From Sepiola atlantica (lineage: Eukaryota > Mollusca > Cephalopoda > Sepiida > Sepiolidae), in contig CAUVYP010000244.1 in assembly GCA_963556195.1 (NCBI GenBank), positions 2,604,001 to 2,668,000 of the forward strand: a stretch of DNA of 64,000 nucleotides. Reading direction: 5' to 3'. Both the position numbers and the translations under genes were made by a program. How positions within the stretch are numbered: position 1 is the stretch's first letter; the number at the start of each line of letters is the position of its first letter. Under the pieces are notes generated by a model, which saw only the letters and a program-made list of their open reading frames with translations, did not search any database and was not told the DNA's origin. This document shows positions 23,801 through 37,800 of the stretch, in pieces.

Positions 23801-25177
23801 AAGTGTCAGAAGTGCAGCTCTTGTACTGCCGGAGATATGTCGATACAAACTGAATACGCAAAACATCAACAAAATTTAGCGCGTTTTAAAGTTGATATCG
23901 CTTTTGTTTATAACTTCCACATTTATTCGAATTGTGCAACGAAACTTTGCAGACAGTCTCGAATAGGCCTTTTCTACTGAAGTACCAGGTTTCAGAAGTG
24001 CAGCTCTTGTACTGCCGGAGATATGTCGATACAAACTGAATACGCAAAACATCAACAAAATTTAGCGCGTTTTAAAGTTGATATCGCTTTTGTTTATAAC
24101 TTCCCCATTTATTCGAATTGTGCAACGAAACTTTGCAGACAGTCGCGGAGACACATTTTCTACTGACGTACCAAGGTTCAGAAGTGCAGCTCTTGTACTG
24201 CCGGAGATATGTCGATACAAACTGAATACGTAAAACATCAACAAAATTAAGCGCGTTTTAAAGTTGATATCGCTTTTGTTTATAACTTCCACATTTATTC
24301 GAATTGTGCAACGAAACTTTGCAGACAGTCTCGAATAGGCCTTTTCTACTGAAGTACAAAGTTTCAGAAGTGCAGCTCTTGTACTGCCGGAGATATGTCG
24401 ATACAAACTGAATACGCAAAACATCAACAAAATTTAGCGCGTTTTAATGTTAATATCGCTTTTGTTTATAACTTCCACATTTATTCGAATTGTGCAACGA
24501 AACTTTGCAGACAGTCTCAAATAGGCCTTTTCTACTGAAGTACCAAGTTTCAGAAGTGCAGCTCTTGTACTGCCGGAGATCTGTCGATACAAACTGAATA
24601 CGCAAAACATCAACAAAATTTAGCGCGTTTTAAAGTTGATATCGCTTTTGTTTATAACTTCAACATTTACTCGAATTGTGCCACGAAACTTTGCAGACAG
24701 TCGCGGAGACACATGTTCTACTGAAGTACCAAGTTTCAGCAGTGCAGCTCTTGTACTGCCGGAGATATGTCGATACAAACTGAATACGCAAAACATCAAC
24801 AAAATTTAGCGCGTTTTAAAGTTGATATCGCTTTTGTTTATAACTTCCACATTTATTCGAATTGTGCAACGAAACTTTGCAGACAGTCTCGAATAGGCCT
24901 TTTCTACTGAGGCACCAAGTGTCAGAAGTGCAGCTCTTGTACTGCCGGAGATATGTCGATACAAACTGAATACGCAAAACATCAACAAAATTTAGCGCGT
25001 TTTAATGTTAATATCGCTTTTGTTTATAACTTCCACATTTATTCGAATTGTGCAACGAAACTTTGCAGACAGTCTCAAATAGGCCTTTTCTACTGAAGTA
25101 CCAAGTTTCAGAAGTGCAGCTCTTGTACTGCCGGAGATCTGTCGATACAAACTGAATACGCAAAACATCAACAAAAT
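20900..25177. repeat. 7-monomer HOR zone (1302 bp period)
   Basis: The order is: codon 36 GGC with codon 39 TGT; ACCAGG (G113); C44 with TACGTAAAAC; G48; ACAAAG (A111); BglII subfamily with AATGTTAAT and AGATCT; TTTACTCG with GCCACG (C51/C63). It starts at 21086, 22388 and 23690 with exactly 1302 bp between. The third round has six monomers because the G48 unit is lost and its neighbours join through a stop-free junction at 24248. A fourth round is cut short after two steps. AGATCT recurs once per round, at about 22159, 23461 and 24577. Confidence 0.88.
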
Positions 25178-27409
25178 TTAGCGCGTTTTAAAGTTGATAT
25201 CGCTTTTGTTTATAACTTCCACATTTATTCGAATTGTGCCACGAAACTTTGCAGACAGTCGCGGAGACACATGTTCTACTGAAGTACCAAGTTTCAGAAG
25301 TGCAGCTCTTGTACTGCCGGAGATATGTCGATACAAACTGAATACGCAAAACATCAACAAAATTTAGCGCGTTTTAAAGTTGATATCGCTTTTGTTTATA
25401 ACTTCCACATTTATTCGAATTGTGCAACGAAACTTTGCAGACAGTCTCGAATAGGCCTTTTCTACTGAAGAAGCAAGTCTCAGAAGTGCAGCTCTTGTAC
25501 TGCCGGAGATATGTCGATACAAACTGAATACGCAAAACATCAACAAAATTAAGCGCGTTTTAAAGTTGATATCGCTTTTGTTTATAACTTCCCCATTTAT
25601 TCGAATTGTGCAACGAAACTTTGCAGACAGTCGCGGAGAAACATTTTCTACTGAAGTACCAAGGTTCAAAAGGTCAGCTCTTGTACTGCCGGAGATATGT
25701 CGATACAAACTGAATACGCAAAACATCAACAAAATTTAGCGCGTTTTAAAGTTGATATCGCTTTTGTTTATAACTTCCACATTTATTCGAATTGTGCAAC
25801 GAAACTTTGCAGATAGTCTCGAATAGGCCTTTTCTACTGAAGTACAAAGTTTCAGAAGTGCAGCTCTTGTACTGCCGGAGATATGTCGATACAAACTGAA
25901 TACGCAAAACATCAACAAAATTTAGCGCGTTTTAAAGTTGATATCGCTTTTTTTTATAACTTCCACATTTATTCGAATTGTGCAACGAAACTTTGCAGAC
26001 AGTCTCAAATAGGCCTTTTCTACTGAAGTACCAAGTTTCAGAAGTGCAGCTCTTGTACTGCCGGAGATCTGTCGATACAAACTGAATACGCAAAACATCA
26101 ACAAAATTTAGCGCGTTTTAAAGTTGATATCGCTTTTGTTTATAACTTCCACATTTATTCGAATTGTGCCACGAAACTTTGCAGACAGTCGCGGAGACAC
26201 ATGTTCTACTGAAGTACCAAGTTTCTAAAGTGCAGCTCTTGTACTGCCGGAGATATGTCGATACAAACTGAATACGCAAAACATCAACAAAATTTAGCGC
26301 GTTTTAAAGTTGATATCGCTTTTGTTTATAACTTCCACATTTATTCGAATTGTGCAACGAAACTTTGCAGATAGTCTCGAATAGGCCTTTTCTACTGAAG
26401 TACAAAGTTTCAGAAGTGCAGCTCTTGTACTGCCGGAGATATGTCGATACAAACTGAATACGCAAAAAACCAACAAAATTTAGCGCGTTTTAAAGTTGAT
26501 ATCGCTTTTGTTTATAACTTCCACATTTATTCGAATTGGGCAACGAAACTTTGCAGACAGTCTCGAATAGGCCTTTTCTACTGAAGTACAAAGTTTCAGA
26601 AGTGCAGCTCTTGTACTGCCGGAGATATGTCGATACAAACTGAATACGCAAAACATCAACAAAATTTAGCGCGTTTTAAAGTTGATATCGCTTTTGTTTA
26701 TAACTTCCACATTTATTCGAATTGTGCAACGAAACTTTGCAGACAGTCGCGGAGACACATGTTCTACTGAAGTACCAAGTTTCAGAAGTGCAGCTCTTGT
26801 ACTGCCGGAGATATGTCGATACAAACTGAATACGCAAAACATCAACAAAATTTAGCGCGTTTTAAAGTTGATATCGCTTTTGTTTATAACTTCCACATTT
26901 ATTCAAATTGTGCAACGAAACTTTGCAGACAGTCTCGAATAGGCCTTTTCTACTGAAGCACCAAGTGTCAGAAGTGCAGCTCTTGTACTGCCGGAGATAT
27001 GTCGATACAAACTGAATACGCAAAACATCAACAAAATTTAGCGCGTTTTAAAGTTGATATCGCTTTTTTTTATAACTTCCACATTTATTCGAATTGTGCA
27101 ACGAAACTTTGCAGACAGTCTCGAATAGGCCTTTTCTACTGAAGTACCAAGTTTCAGATGTGCAGCTCTTGTACTGCCGGAGATATGTCGATACAAACTG
27201 AATACGCAAAACATCAACAAAATTTAGCGCGTTTTAAAGTTGATATACCTTTTGTTTATAACTTCCCCATTTATTCGAATTGTGCAACGAAACTTTGCAG
27301 ACAGTCGCGGAGACACATTTTCTACTGAAGTAGCAAGGTTTAGAAGTGCAGCTCTTGTACTGCCGGAGATATGTCGATACAAACGTAATACGCAAAACAT
27401 CAACAAAAT

Positions 27410-30013
27410 TTAGCGCGTTTTAAAGTTGATATCGCTTTTGTTTATAACTTTCACATTTATTCGAATTGTGCAACGAAACTTTGCAGATAGTCTTGAATAG
27501 GCCTTTTCTACTGAAGTACAAAGTTTCAGAAGTGCAGCTCTTGTACTGCCGGAGATATGTCGATCCAAACGAAATACGCAAAAAACCAACAAAATTTAGC
27601 GCGTTTTAAAGTTGATATCGCTTTTGTTTATAACTTCCCCATTTATTCGAATTGTGCAACGAAACTTTGCAGACAGTCGCGGAGACACATTTTCTACTGA
27701 AGTACCAAGGTTCAGAAGTGCAGCTCTTGTACTGCCGGAGATATGTCGATACAAACTGAATACGCAAAACATCAACAAAATTTAGCGCGTTTTAATGTTA
27801 ATATCGCTTTTGTTTATAACTTCCACATTTATTCGAATTGTGCAACGAAACTTTGCAGAAAGTCTCAAATAGGCCTTTTCTACTGAAGTACCAAGTTTCA
27901 GAAGTGCAGCTCTTGTACTGCCGGAGATCTGTCGATACAAACTGAATACGCAAAACATCAACAAACTTTAGCGCGTTTTAAAGTTGATATCGCTTTTGTT
28001 TATAACTTCCACATTTATTCGAATTGTGCCACGAAACTTTGCAGACAGTCGCAGAGACACATGTTCTACTGAAGTACCAAGTTTCAGAAGTGCAGCTCTT
28101 GTACTGCCGGAGATATGTCGATACAAACTGAATACGCAAAACATCAACAAAATTTAGCGCGTTTTAAAGTTGATATCGCTTTTGTTTATAACTTCCACAT
28201 TTATTCGAATTGTGCAACGAAACTTTGCAGACAGTCTCGAATAGGCCTTTACTACTGAAGAAGCAAGTCTCAGAAGTGCAGCTCTTGTACTGCCGGAGAT
28301 ATGTCGATACAAACTGAATACGCAAAACATCAACAAAATTAAGCGCGTTTTAAAGTTGATATCGCTTTTGTTTATAACTTCCCCATTTATTCGAATTGTG
28401 CAACGAAACTTTGCAGACAGTCGCGGAGAAACATTTTCTACTGAAGTACCAAGGTTCAGAAGGTCAGCTCTTGTACTGCCAGAGATATGTCGATACAAAC
28501 TGAATACGCAAAACATCAACAAAATTAAGCGCGTTTTAAAGTTGATATCGCTTTTGTTTATAACTTCCACATTTATTCGAATTGTGCAACGAAACTTTGC
28601 AGATAGTCTCGAATAGGCCTTTTCTACTGAAGTACAAAGTTTCAGAAGTGCAGCTCTTGTACTGCCGGAGATATGTCGATACAAACTGAATACGCAAAAA
28701 ACCAACAAAATTTAGCGCGTTTTAAAGTTGATATCGCTTTTGTTTATAACTTCCACATTTATTCGAATTGGGCAACGAAACTTTGCAGACAGTCTCGAAT
28801 AGGCCTTTTCTACTGAAGTACAAAGTTTCAGAAGTGCAGCTCTTGTACTGCCGGAGATATGTCGATACAAACTGAATACGCAAAACATCAACAAAATTTA
28901 GCGCGTTTTAAAGTTGATATCGCTTTTGTTTATAACTTCCACATTTATTAGAATTGTGCAACGAAACTTTGCAGACAGTCTCGAATAGGCCTTTTCTACT
29001 GAAGCACCAAGTGTCAGAAGTGCAGCTCTTGTACTGCCGGAGATATGTCGATACAAACGTAATACGCAAAACATCAACAAAATTTAGCGCGTTTTAAAGT
29101 TGATATCGCTTTTGTTTATAACTTCCACATTTATTCGAATTGTGCAACGAAACTTTGCAGACAGTCTCGAATAGGCCTTTTCTACTGAAGTACCAAGGTT
29201 CAGAAGTGCAGCTCTTGTACTGCCGGAGATATGTCGATACAAACTGAATGCGCAAAACATCAACAAAATTTAGCGCGTTTTAATGTTAATATCGCTTTTG
29301 TTTATAACTTCCACATTTATTCGAATTGTGCAACGAAACTTTGCAGACAGTCTCAAATAGGCCTTTTCTACTGAAGTACCAAGTTTCAGAAGTGCAGCTC
29401 TTGTACTGCCGGAGATCTGTCGATACAAACTGAATACGCAAAACATCAACAAAATTTAGCGCGTTTTAAAGTTGATATCGCTTTTGTTTATAACTTCCAC
29501 ATTTATTCGAATTGTGCCACGAAACTTTGCAGACAGTCGCGGAGACACATGTTCTACTGAAGTACCAAGTTTCAGAAGTGCAGCTCTTGTACTGCCGGAG
29601 ATATCTCGATACAAACTGAATACGCAAAACATCAACAAAATTTAGCGCGTTTTAAAGTTGATATCGCTTTTGTTTATAACTTCCCCATTTATTCGAATTG
29701 TGCAACGAAACTTTGCAGACAGTCTCGAATAGGCCTTTTCTACTGAAGCACCAAGTGTCAGAAGTGCAGCTCTTGTACTGCCGGAGATATGTCGATACAA
29801 ACTGAATACGCAAAACATCAACAAAATTTAGCGCGTTTTAAAGTTGATATCGCTTTTTTTTATAACTTCCACATTTATTCGAATTGTGCAACGAAACTTT
29901 GCAGACAGTCTCGAATAGGCCTTTTCTACTGAAGTACCAAGTTTCAGAAGTGCAGCTCTTGTACTGCCGGAGATATGTCGATACAAACTGAATACGCAAA
30001 ACATCAACAAACT
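27410..30013. repeat. 14-monomer segmental duplication, copy 1
   Basis: Matches 32245-34848 at 4835 bp (26 units minus the 1 bp lost in monomer 31502). Shared rare markers: CCAAACGAAATACG in 27410 and 32245, CAACAAACTTTAGC at the right end of 27782 and 32617, GTCGCAGAG in 27968 and 32803, and TGAATGCGC in 29084 and 33919. Copy 2 has one monomer fewer in the middle (28526 has no counterpart) and one extra (33733), so the ends remain in register. Confidence 0.83.
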
Positions 30014-31501
30014 TTAGCGCGTTTTAAAGTTGATATCGCTTTTGTTTATAACTTCCCCATTTATTCGAATTGTGCAACGAAACTTTGCAGACAGTCGCGG
30101 AGACACATTTTCTACTGAAGTACCAAGGTTCAGAAGTGCAGCTCTTGTACTGCCGGAGATATGTCGATACAAACTGAATACGCAAAACATCAACAAAATT
30201 TAGCGCGTTTTAAAGTTGATATCGCTTTTGTTTATAACTTCCACATTTATTCGAATTGTGCAACGAAACTTTGCAGATAGTCTCGAATAGGCCTTTTCTA
30301 CTGAAGTACAAAGTTTCAGAAGTGCAGCTCTTGTACTGCCGGAGATATGTCGATCCAAACTAAATACGCAAAAAACCAACAAAATTTAGCGCGTTTTAAA
30401 GTTGATATCGCTTTTGTTTATAACTTCCACATTTATTCGAATTGTGCAACGAAACTTTGCAGACAGTCTCGAATAGCCCTTTTCTTCTGTAGTACAAAGT
30501 TTCAGAAGTGCAGCTCTTGTACTGCCGGAGATATGTCGATACAAACTGAATACGCAAAACATCAACAAAATTTAGCGCGTTTTAATGTTAATATCGCTTT
30601 TGTTTATAACTTCCACATTTATTCGAATTGTGCAACGAAACTTTGCAGACAGTCTCAAATAGGCCTTTTCTACTGAAGTACCAAGTTTCAGAAGTGCAGC
30701 TCTTGTACTGCCGGAGATATGTCGATACAAACGTAATACGCAAAACATCAACAAAATTTAGCGCGTTTTAAAGTTGATATCGCTTTTGTTTATAACTTCC
30801 CCATTTATTCGAATTGTGCAACGAAACTTTGCTAACAGTCGCGGAGACACATTTTCTACTGAAGTACCAAGGTTCAGAAGTGCAGCTCTTGTACTGCCGG
30901 AGATATGTCGATACAAACTGAATGCGCAAAACATCAACAAAATTTAGCGCGTTTTAATGTTAATATCGCTTTTGTTTATAACTTCCACATTTATTCGAAT
31001 TGTGCAACGAAACTTTGCAGACAGTCTCAAATAGGCCTTTTCTACTGAAGTACCAAGTTTCAGAAGTGCAGCTCTTGTACTGCCGGAGATCTGTCGATAC
31101 AAACTGAATACGCAAAACATCAACAAAATTTAGCGCGTTTTAAAGTTGATATCGCTTTTGTTTATAACTTCCACATTTATTCGAATTGTGCCACGAAACT
31201 TTGCAGACAGTCGCGGAGACACATGTTCTACTGAAGTACCAAGTTTCAGAAGTGCAGCTCTTGTACTGCCGGAGATATGTCGATACAAACTGAATACGCA
31301 AAACATCAACAAAATTTAGCGCGTTTTAAAGTTGATATCGCTTTTGTTAATAACTTCCCCATTTATTCGAATTGTGCAACGAAACTTTGCAGACAGTCTC
31401 GAATAGGCCTTTTCTACTGAAGCACCAAGTGTCAGAAGTGCAGCTCTTGTACTGCCGGAGATATGTCGATACAAACTGAATACGCAAAACATCAACAAAA
31501 T

Positions 31502-31686
31502 TTAGCGCGTTTTAAAGTTGATATCGCTTTTTTTATAACTTCCACATTTATTCGAATTGTGCAACGAAACTTTGCAGACAGTCTCGAATAGGCCTTTTCT
31601 ACTGAAGTACCAAGTTTCAGAAGTGCAGCTCTTGTACTGCCGGAGATATGTCGATACAAACTGAATACGCAAAACATCAACAAAAT
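31502..31686. repeat. 185-bp monomer, T8 tract contracted to T7
   Basis: The T8 subfamily reads GC, eight T, ATAAC. Here only seven T remain (31528-31534), the only homopolymer length change among the 343 units. The minus-strand frame shifts into the neighbouring unit (31492-31683). A 1-bp change in a T run is also the usual sequencing error, so this may be an assembly fault. Confidence 0.85.
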
Positions 31687-32244
31687 TTAGCGCGTTTTAA
31701 AGTTGATATCGCTTTTGTTTATAACTTCCCCATTTATTCGAATTGTGCAACGAAACTTTGCAGACAGTCGCGGAGACACATTTTCTACTGAAGTACCAAG
31801 GTTCAGAAGTGCAGCTCTTGTACTGCCGGAGATCTGTCGATACAAACTGAATACGCAAAACATCAACAAAATTTAGCGCGTTTTAAAGTTGATATCGCTT
31901 TTGTTTATAACTTCCACATTTACTCGAATTGTGCCACGAAACTTTGCAGACAGTCGCGGAGACACATGTTCTACTGAAGTACCAAGTTTCAGAAGTGCAG
32001 CTCTTGTACTGCCGGAGATATGTCGATACAAACTGAATACGCAAAACATCAACAAAATTTAGCGCGTTTTAAAGTTGATATCGCTTTTGTTTATAACTTC
32101 CACATTTATTCGAATTGTGCAACGAAACTTTGCAGACAGTCTCGAATAGGCCTTTTCTACTGAGGCACCAAGTGTCAGAAGTGCAGCTCTTGTACTGCCG
32201 GAGATATGTCGATACAAACTGAATACGCAAAACATCAACAAAAT

Positions 32245-34848
32245 TTAGCGCGTTTTAAAGTTGATATCGCTTTTGTTTATAACTTCCACATTTATTCGAA
32301 TTGTGCAACGAAACTTTGCAGATAGTCTGTAATAGGCCTTTTCTACTGAAGTACAAAGTTTCAGAAGTGCAGCTCTTGTACTGCCGGAGATATGTCGATC
32401 CAAACGAAATACGCAAAAAACCAACAAAATTTAGCGCGTTTTAAAGTTGATATCGCTTTTGTTTATAACTTCCCCATTTATTCGAATTGTGCAACGAAAC
32501 TTTGCAGACAGTCGCGGAGACACATTTTCTACTGAAGTACCAAGGTTCAGAAGTGCAGCTCTTGTACTGCCGGAGATATGTCGATACAAACTGAATACGC
32601 AAAACATCAACAAAATTTAGCGCGTTTTAATGTTAATATCGCTTTTGTTTATAACTTCCACATTTATTCGAATTGTGCAACGAAACTTTGCAGACAGTCT
32701 CAAATAGGCCTTTTCTACTGAAGTACCAAGTTTCAGAAGTGCAGCTCTTGTACTGCCGGAGATCTGTCGATACAAACTGAATACGCAAAACATCAACAAA
32801 CTTTAGCGCGTTTTAAAGTTGATATCGCTTTTGTTTATAACTTCCACATTTATTCGAATTGTGCCACGAAACTTTGCAGACAGTCGCAGAGACACATGTT
32901 CTACTGAAGTACCAAGTTTCAGAAGTGCAGCTCTTGTACTGCCGGAGATATGTCGATACAAACTGAATACGCAAAACATCAACAAAATTTAGCGCGTTTT
33001 AAAGTTGATATCGCTTTTGTTTATAACTTCCACATTTATTCGAATTGTGCAACGAAACTTTGCAGACAGTCTCGAATAGGCCTTTTCTACTGAAGAAGCA
33101 AGTCTCAGAAGTGCAGCTCTTGTACTGCCGGAGATATGTCGATACAAACTGAATACGGAAAACATCAACAAAATTAAGCGCGTTTTAAAGTTGATATCGC
33201 TTTTGTTTATAACTTCCCCATTTATTCGAATTGTGCAACGAAACTTTGCAGACAGTCGCGGAGAAACATTTTCTACTGAAGTACCAAGGTTCAGAAGTGC
33301 AGCTCTTGTACTGCCGGAGATATGTCGATACAAACTGAATACGCAAAAAACCAACAAAATTTAGCGCGTTTTAAAGTTGATATCGCTTTTGTTTATAACT
33401 TCCACATTTATTCGAATTGGGCAACGAAACTTTGCAGACAGTCTCGAATAGGCCTTTTCTACTGAAGTACAAAGTTTCAGAAGTGCAGCTCTTGTACTGC
33501 CGGAGATATGTCGATACAAACTGAATACGCAAAACATCAACAAAATTTAGCGCGTTTTAAAGTTGATATCGCTTTTGTTTATAACTTCCACATTTATTCG
33601 AATTGTGCAACGAAACTTTGCAGACAGTCTCGAATAGGCCTTTTCTACTGAAGCACCAAGTGTCAGAAGTGCAGCTCTTGTACTGCCGGAGATATGTCGA
33701 TACAAACGTAATACGCAAAACATCAACAAAATTTAGCGCGTTTTAAAGTTGATATCGCTTTTGTTTATAACTTCCACATTTATTCGAATTGTGCAACGAA
33801 ACTTTGCAGACAGTCTCGAATAGGCCTTTTCTACTGAAGTACCAAGTTTCAGAAGTTCAGCTCTTGTACTGCCGGAGATATGTCGATACAAACTGAATAC
33901 GCAAAACATCAACAAAATTTAGCGCGTTTTAAAGTTGATATCGCTTTTGTTTATAACTTCCCCATTTATTCGAATTATGCAACGAAACTTTGCAGACAGT
34001 CGCGGAGACACATTTTCTACTGAAGTACCAAGGTTCAGAAGTGCAGCTCTTGTACTGCCGGAGATATGTCGATACAAACTGAATGCGCAAAACATCAACA
34101 AAATTTAGCGCGTTTTAATGTTAATATCGCTTTTGTTTATAACTTCCACATTTATTCGAATTGTGCAACGAAACTTTGCAGACAGTCTCAAATAGGCCTT
34201 TTCTACTGAAGTACCAAGTTTCAGAAGTGCAGCTCTTGTACTGCCGGAGATCTGTCGATACAAACTGAATACGCAAAACATCAACAAAATTTAGCGCGTT
34301 TTAAAGTTGATATCGCTTTTGTTTATAACTTCCACATTTATTCGAATTGTGCAACGAAACTTTGCAGACAGTCGCGGAGACACATGTTCTACTGAAGTAC
34401 CAAGTTTCAGAAGTGCAGCTCTTGTACTGCCGGAGATATGTTGATACAAACTGAATACGCAAAACATCAACAAAATTTAGCGCGTTTTAAAGTTGATATC
34501 GCTTTTGTTTATAACTTCCCCATTTATTCGAATTGTGCAACGAAACTTTGCAGACAGTCTCGAATAGGCCTTTTCTACTGAAGCACCAAGTGTCAGAAGT
34601 GCAGCTCTTGTACTGCCGGAGATATGTCGATACAAACTGAATACGCAAAACATCAACAAAATTTAGCGCGTTTTAAAGTTGATATCGCTTTTTTTTATAA
34701 CTTCCACATTTATTCGAATTGTGCAACGAAACTTTGCAGACAGTCGCGGAGACACATTTTCTACTGAAGTACCAAGTTTCAGAAGTGCAGCTCTTGTACT
34801 GCCGGAGATCTGTCGATACAAACTTAATACGCAAAACATCAACAAAAT
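32245..34848. repeat. 14-monomer segmental duplication, copy 2
   Basis: Second copy of 27410-30013. The trimer of copy 1 is a dimer here because monomer 33175 joins the left part of the GAAGGTCAG monomer to the right part of the AAC59 monomer. Monomer 33733, with CAGAAGTTCAG, is inserted relative to copy 1. Monomer 34663 has a type A box where copy 1 (29828) has type B, showing a further exchange. Confidence 0.8.
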
Positions 34849-37800
34849 TTAGCGCGTTTTAAAGTTGATATCGCTTTTGTTTATAACTTCCACATTTACT
34901 CGAATTGTGCCACGAAACTTTGCAGACAGTCGCGGAGACACATGTTCTACTGAAGTACAAAGTTTCAGAAGTGCAGCTCTTGTACTGCCGGAGATATGTC
35001 GATACAAACTGAATACGCAAAACATCAACAAAATTTAGCGCGTTTTAAAGTTGATATCGCTTTTGTTTATAACTTCCACATTTATTCGAATTGTGCAACG
35101 AAACTTTGCAGACAGTCTCGAATAGGCCTTTTCTACTGAGGCACCAAGTGTCAGAAGTGCAGCTCTTGTACTGCCGGAGATATGTCGATACAAACTGAAT
35201 ACGCAAAACATCAACAAAATTTAGCGCGTTTTAAAGTTGATATCGCTTTTGTTTATAACTTCCACATTTATTCGAATTGTGCAACGAAACTTTGCAGACA
35301 GTCTCGAATAGGCCTTTTCTACTGAAGTACCTGGTTTCAGAAGTGCAGCTCTTGTACTGCCGGAGATATGTCGATACAAACTGAATACGCAAAACATCAA
35401 CAAAATTTAGCGCGTTTTAAAGTTGATATCGCTTTTGTTTATAACTTCCCCATTTATTCGAATTGTGCAACGAAACTTTGCAGACAGTCGCGGAGACACA
35501 TTTTCTACTGAAGTACTCAGGTTCAGAAGTGCAGCTCTTGTACTGCCGGAGATATGTCGATACAAACTGAATACGCAAAACATCAACAAAATTTAGCGCG
35601 TTTTAAAGTTGATATCGCTTTTGTTTATAACTTCCACATTTATTCGAATTGTGCAACGAAACTTTGCAGACAGTCTCGAATAGGCCTTTTCTACTGAAGT
35701 ACAAAGTTTCAGAAGTGCAGCTCTTGTACTGCCGGAGATATGTCGATACAAACTGAATACGCAAAACATCAACAAAATTTAGCGCGTTTTAAAGTTGATA
35801 TCGCTTTTGTTTATAACTTCCACATTTACTCGAATTGTGCCACGAAACTTTGCAGACAGTCGCGGAGACACATGTTCTACTGAAGTACAAAGTTTCAGAA
35901 GTGCAGCTCTTGTACTGCCGGAGATATGTCGATACAAACTGAATACGCAAAACATCAACAAAATTTAGCGCGTTTTAAAGTTGATATCGCTTTTGTTTAT
36001 AACTTCCACATTTATTCGAATTGTGCAACGAAACTTTGCAGACAGTCTCGAATAGGCCTTTTCTACTGAGGCACCAAGTGTCAGAAGTGCAGCTCTTGTA
36101 CTGCCGGAGATATGTCGATACAAACTGAATACGCAAAACATCAACAAAATTTAGCGCGTTTTAAAGTTGATATCGCTTTTGTTTATAACTTCCACATTTA
36201 TTCGAATTGTGCAACGAAACTTTGCAGACAGTCTCGAATAGGCCTTTTCTACTGAAGTACCAGGTTTCAGAAGTGCAGCTCTTGTACTGCCGGAGATATG
36301 TCGATACAAACTGAATACGCAAAACATCAACAAAATTTAGCGCGTTTTAAAGTTGATATCGCTTTTGTTTATAACTTCCCCATTTATTCGAATTGTGCAA
36401 CGAAACTTTGCAGACAGTCGCGGAGACACATTTTCTACTGAAGTACTCAGGTTCAGAAGTGCAGCTCTTGTACTGCCGGAGATATGTCGATACAAACTGA
36501 ATACGCAAAACATCAACAAAATTTAGCGCGTTTTAAAGTTGATATCGCTTTTGTTTATAACTTCCACATTTATTCGAATTGTGCAACGAAACTTTGCAGA
36601 CAGTCTCGAATAGGCCTTTTCTACTGAAGTACAAAGTTTCAGAAGTGCAGCTCTTGTACTGCCGGAGATATGTCGATACAAACTGAATACGCAAAACATC
36701 AACAAAATTTAGCGCGATTTAATGTTAATATCGCTTTTGTTTATAACTTCCACATTTATTCGAATTGTGCAACGAAACTTTGCAGACAGTCTCGAATAGG
36801 CCTTTTTTACTGAAGTACCAAGTTTCAGAAGTGCAGCTCTTGTACTGCCGGAGATCTGTCGATACAAACTGAATACGCAAAACATCAACAAAATTTAGCG
36901 CGTTTTAAAGTTGATATCGCTTTTGTTTATAACTTCCACATTTACTCGAATTGTGCCACGAAACTTTGAAAACAGTCGCGGAGACACATGTTCTACTGAA
37001 GTACCAAGTTTCAGAAGTGCAGCTCTTGTACTGCCAGAGATATGTCGATACAAACTGAATACGCAAAACATCAACAAAATTTAGCGCGTTTTAAAGTTGA
37101 TATCGCTTTTGTTTATAACTTCCACATTTATTCGAATTGTGCAACGAAACTTTGCAGACAGTCTCGAATAGGCCTTTTCTACTGAGGCACCAAGTGTCAG
37201 AAGTGCAGCTCTTGTACTGCCGGAGATATGTCGATACAAACTGAATACGCAAAACATCAACAAAATTTAGCGCGTTTTAAAGTTGATATCGCTTTTGTTT
37301 ATAACTTCCACATTTATTCGAATTGTGCAACGAAACTTTGCAGACAGTCTCGAATAGGCCTTTTCTACTGAAGTACCAGGTTTCAGAAGTGCAGCTCTTG
37401 TACTGCCGGAGATATGTCGATACAAACTGAATACGCAAAACATCAACAAAATTTAGCGCGTTTTAAAGTTGATATCGCTTTTGTTTATAACTTCCCCATT
37501 TATTCGAATTGTGCAACGAAACTTTGCAGACAGTCGCGGAGACACATTTTCTACTGACGTACTAAGGTTCAGAAGTGCAGCTCTTGTACTGCCGGAGATA
37601 TGTCGATACAAACTGAATACGTAAAACATCAACAAAATTTAGCGCGTTTTAAAGTTGATATCGCTTTTGTTTATAACTTCCACATGTATTCGAATTGTGC
37701 AACGAAACTTTGCAGACAGTCGCGGAGACACATGTTCTACTGAAGTACCAAGTTTCAGAAGTGCAGCTCTTGTACTGCCGGAGATATGTCGATACAAACT

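Larger units (their letters stand above)
25178..34848. repeat. Mosaic block with 14-monomer and 9-monomer duplications
   Basis: This stretch mixes the stop-free dimer and trimer family (25364-25732, 28154-28708, 32989-33357), the T8 subfamily and AAC59 monomers, with monomers carrying CGTAATACG in place of TGAATACG (27224, 28898, 30572, 33547). Monomers 29084-29827 match 30758-31501 at 1674 bp (9 units), marked by TGAATGCGC in 29084 and 30758. Monomer 26108 has a TAG and 26852 a TGA in the minus-strand frame. The block ends at 34849, where the C51/C63-led order begins. Confidence 0.8.
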
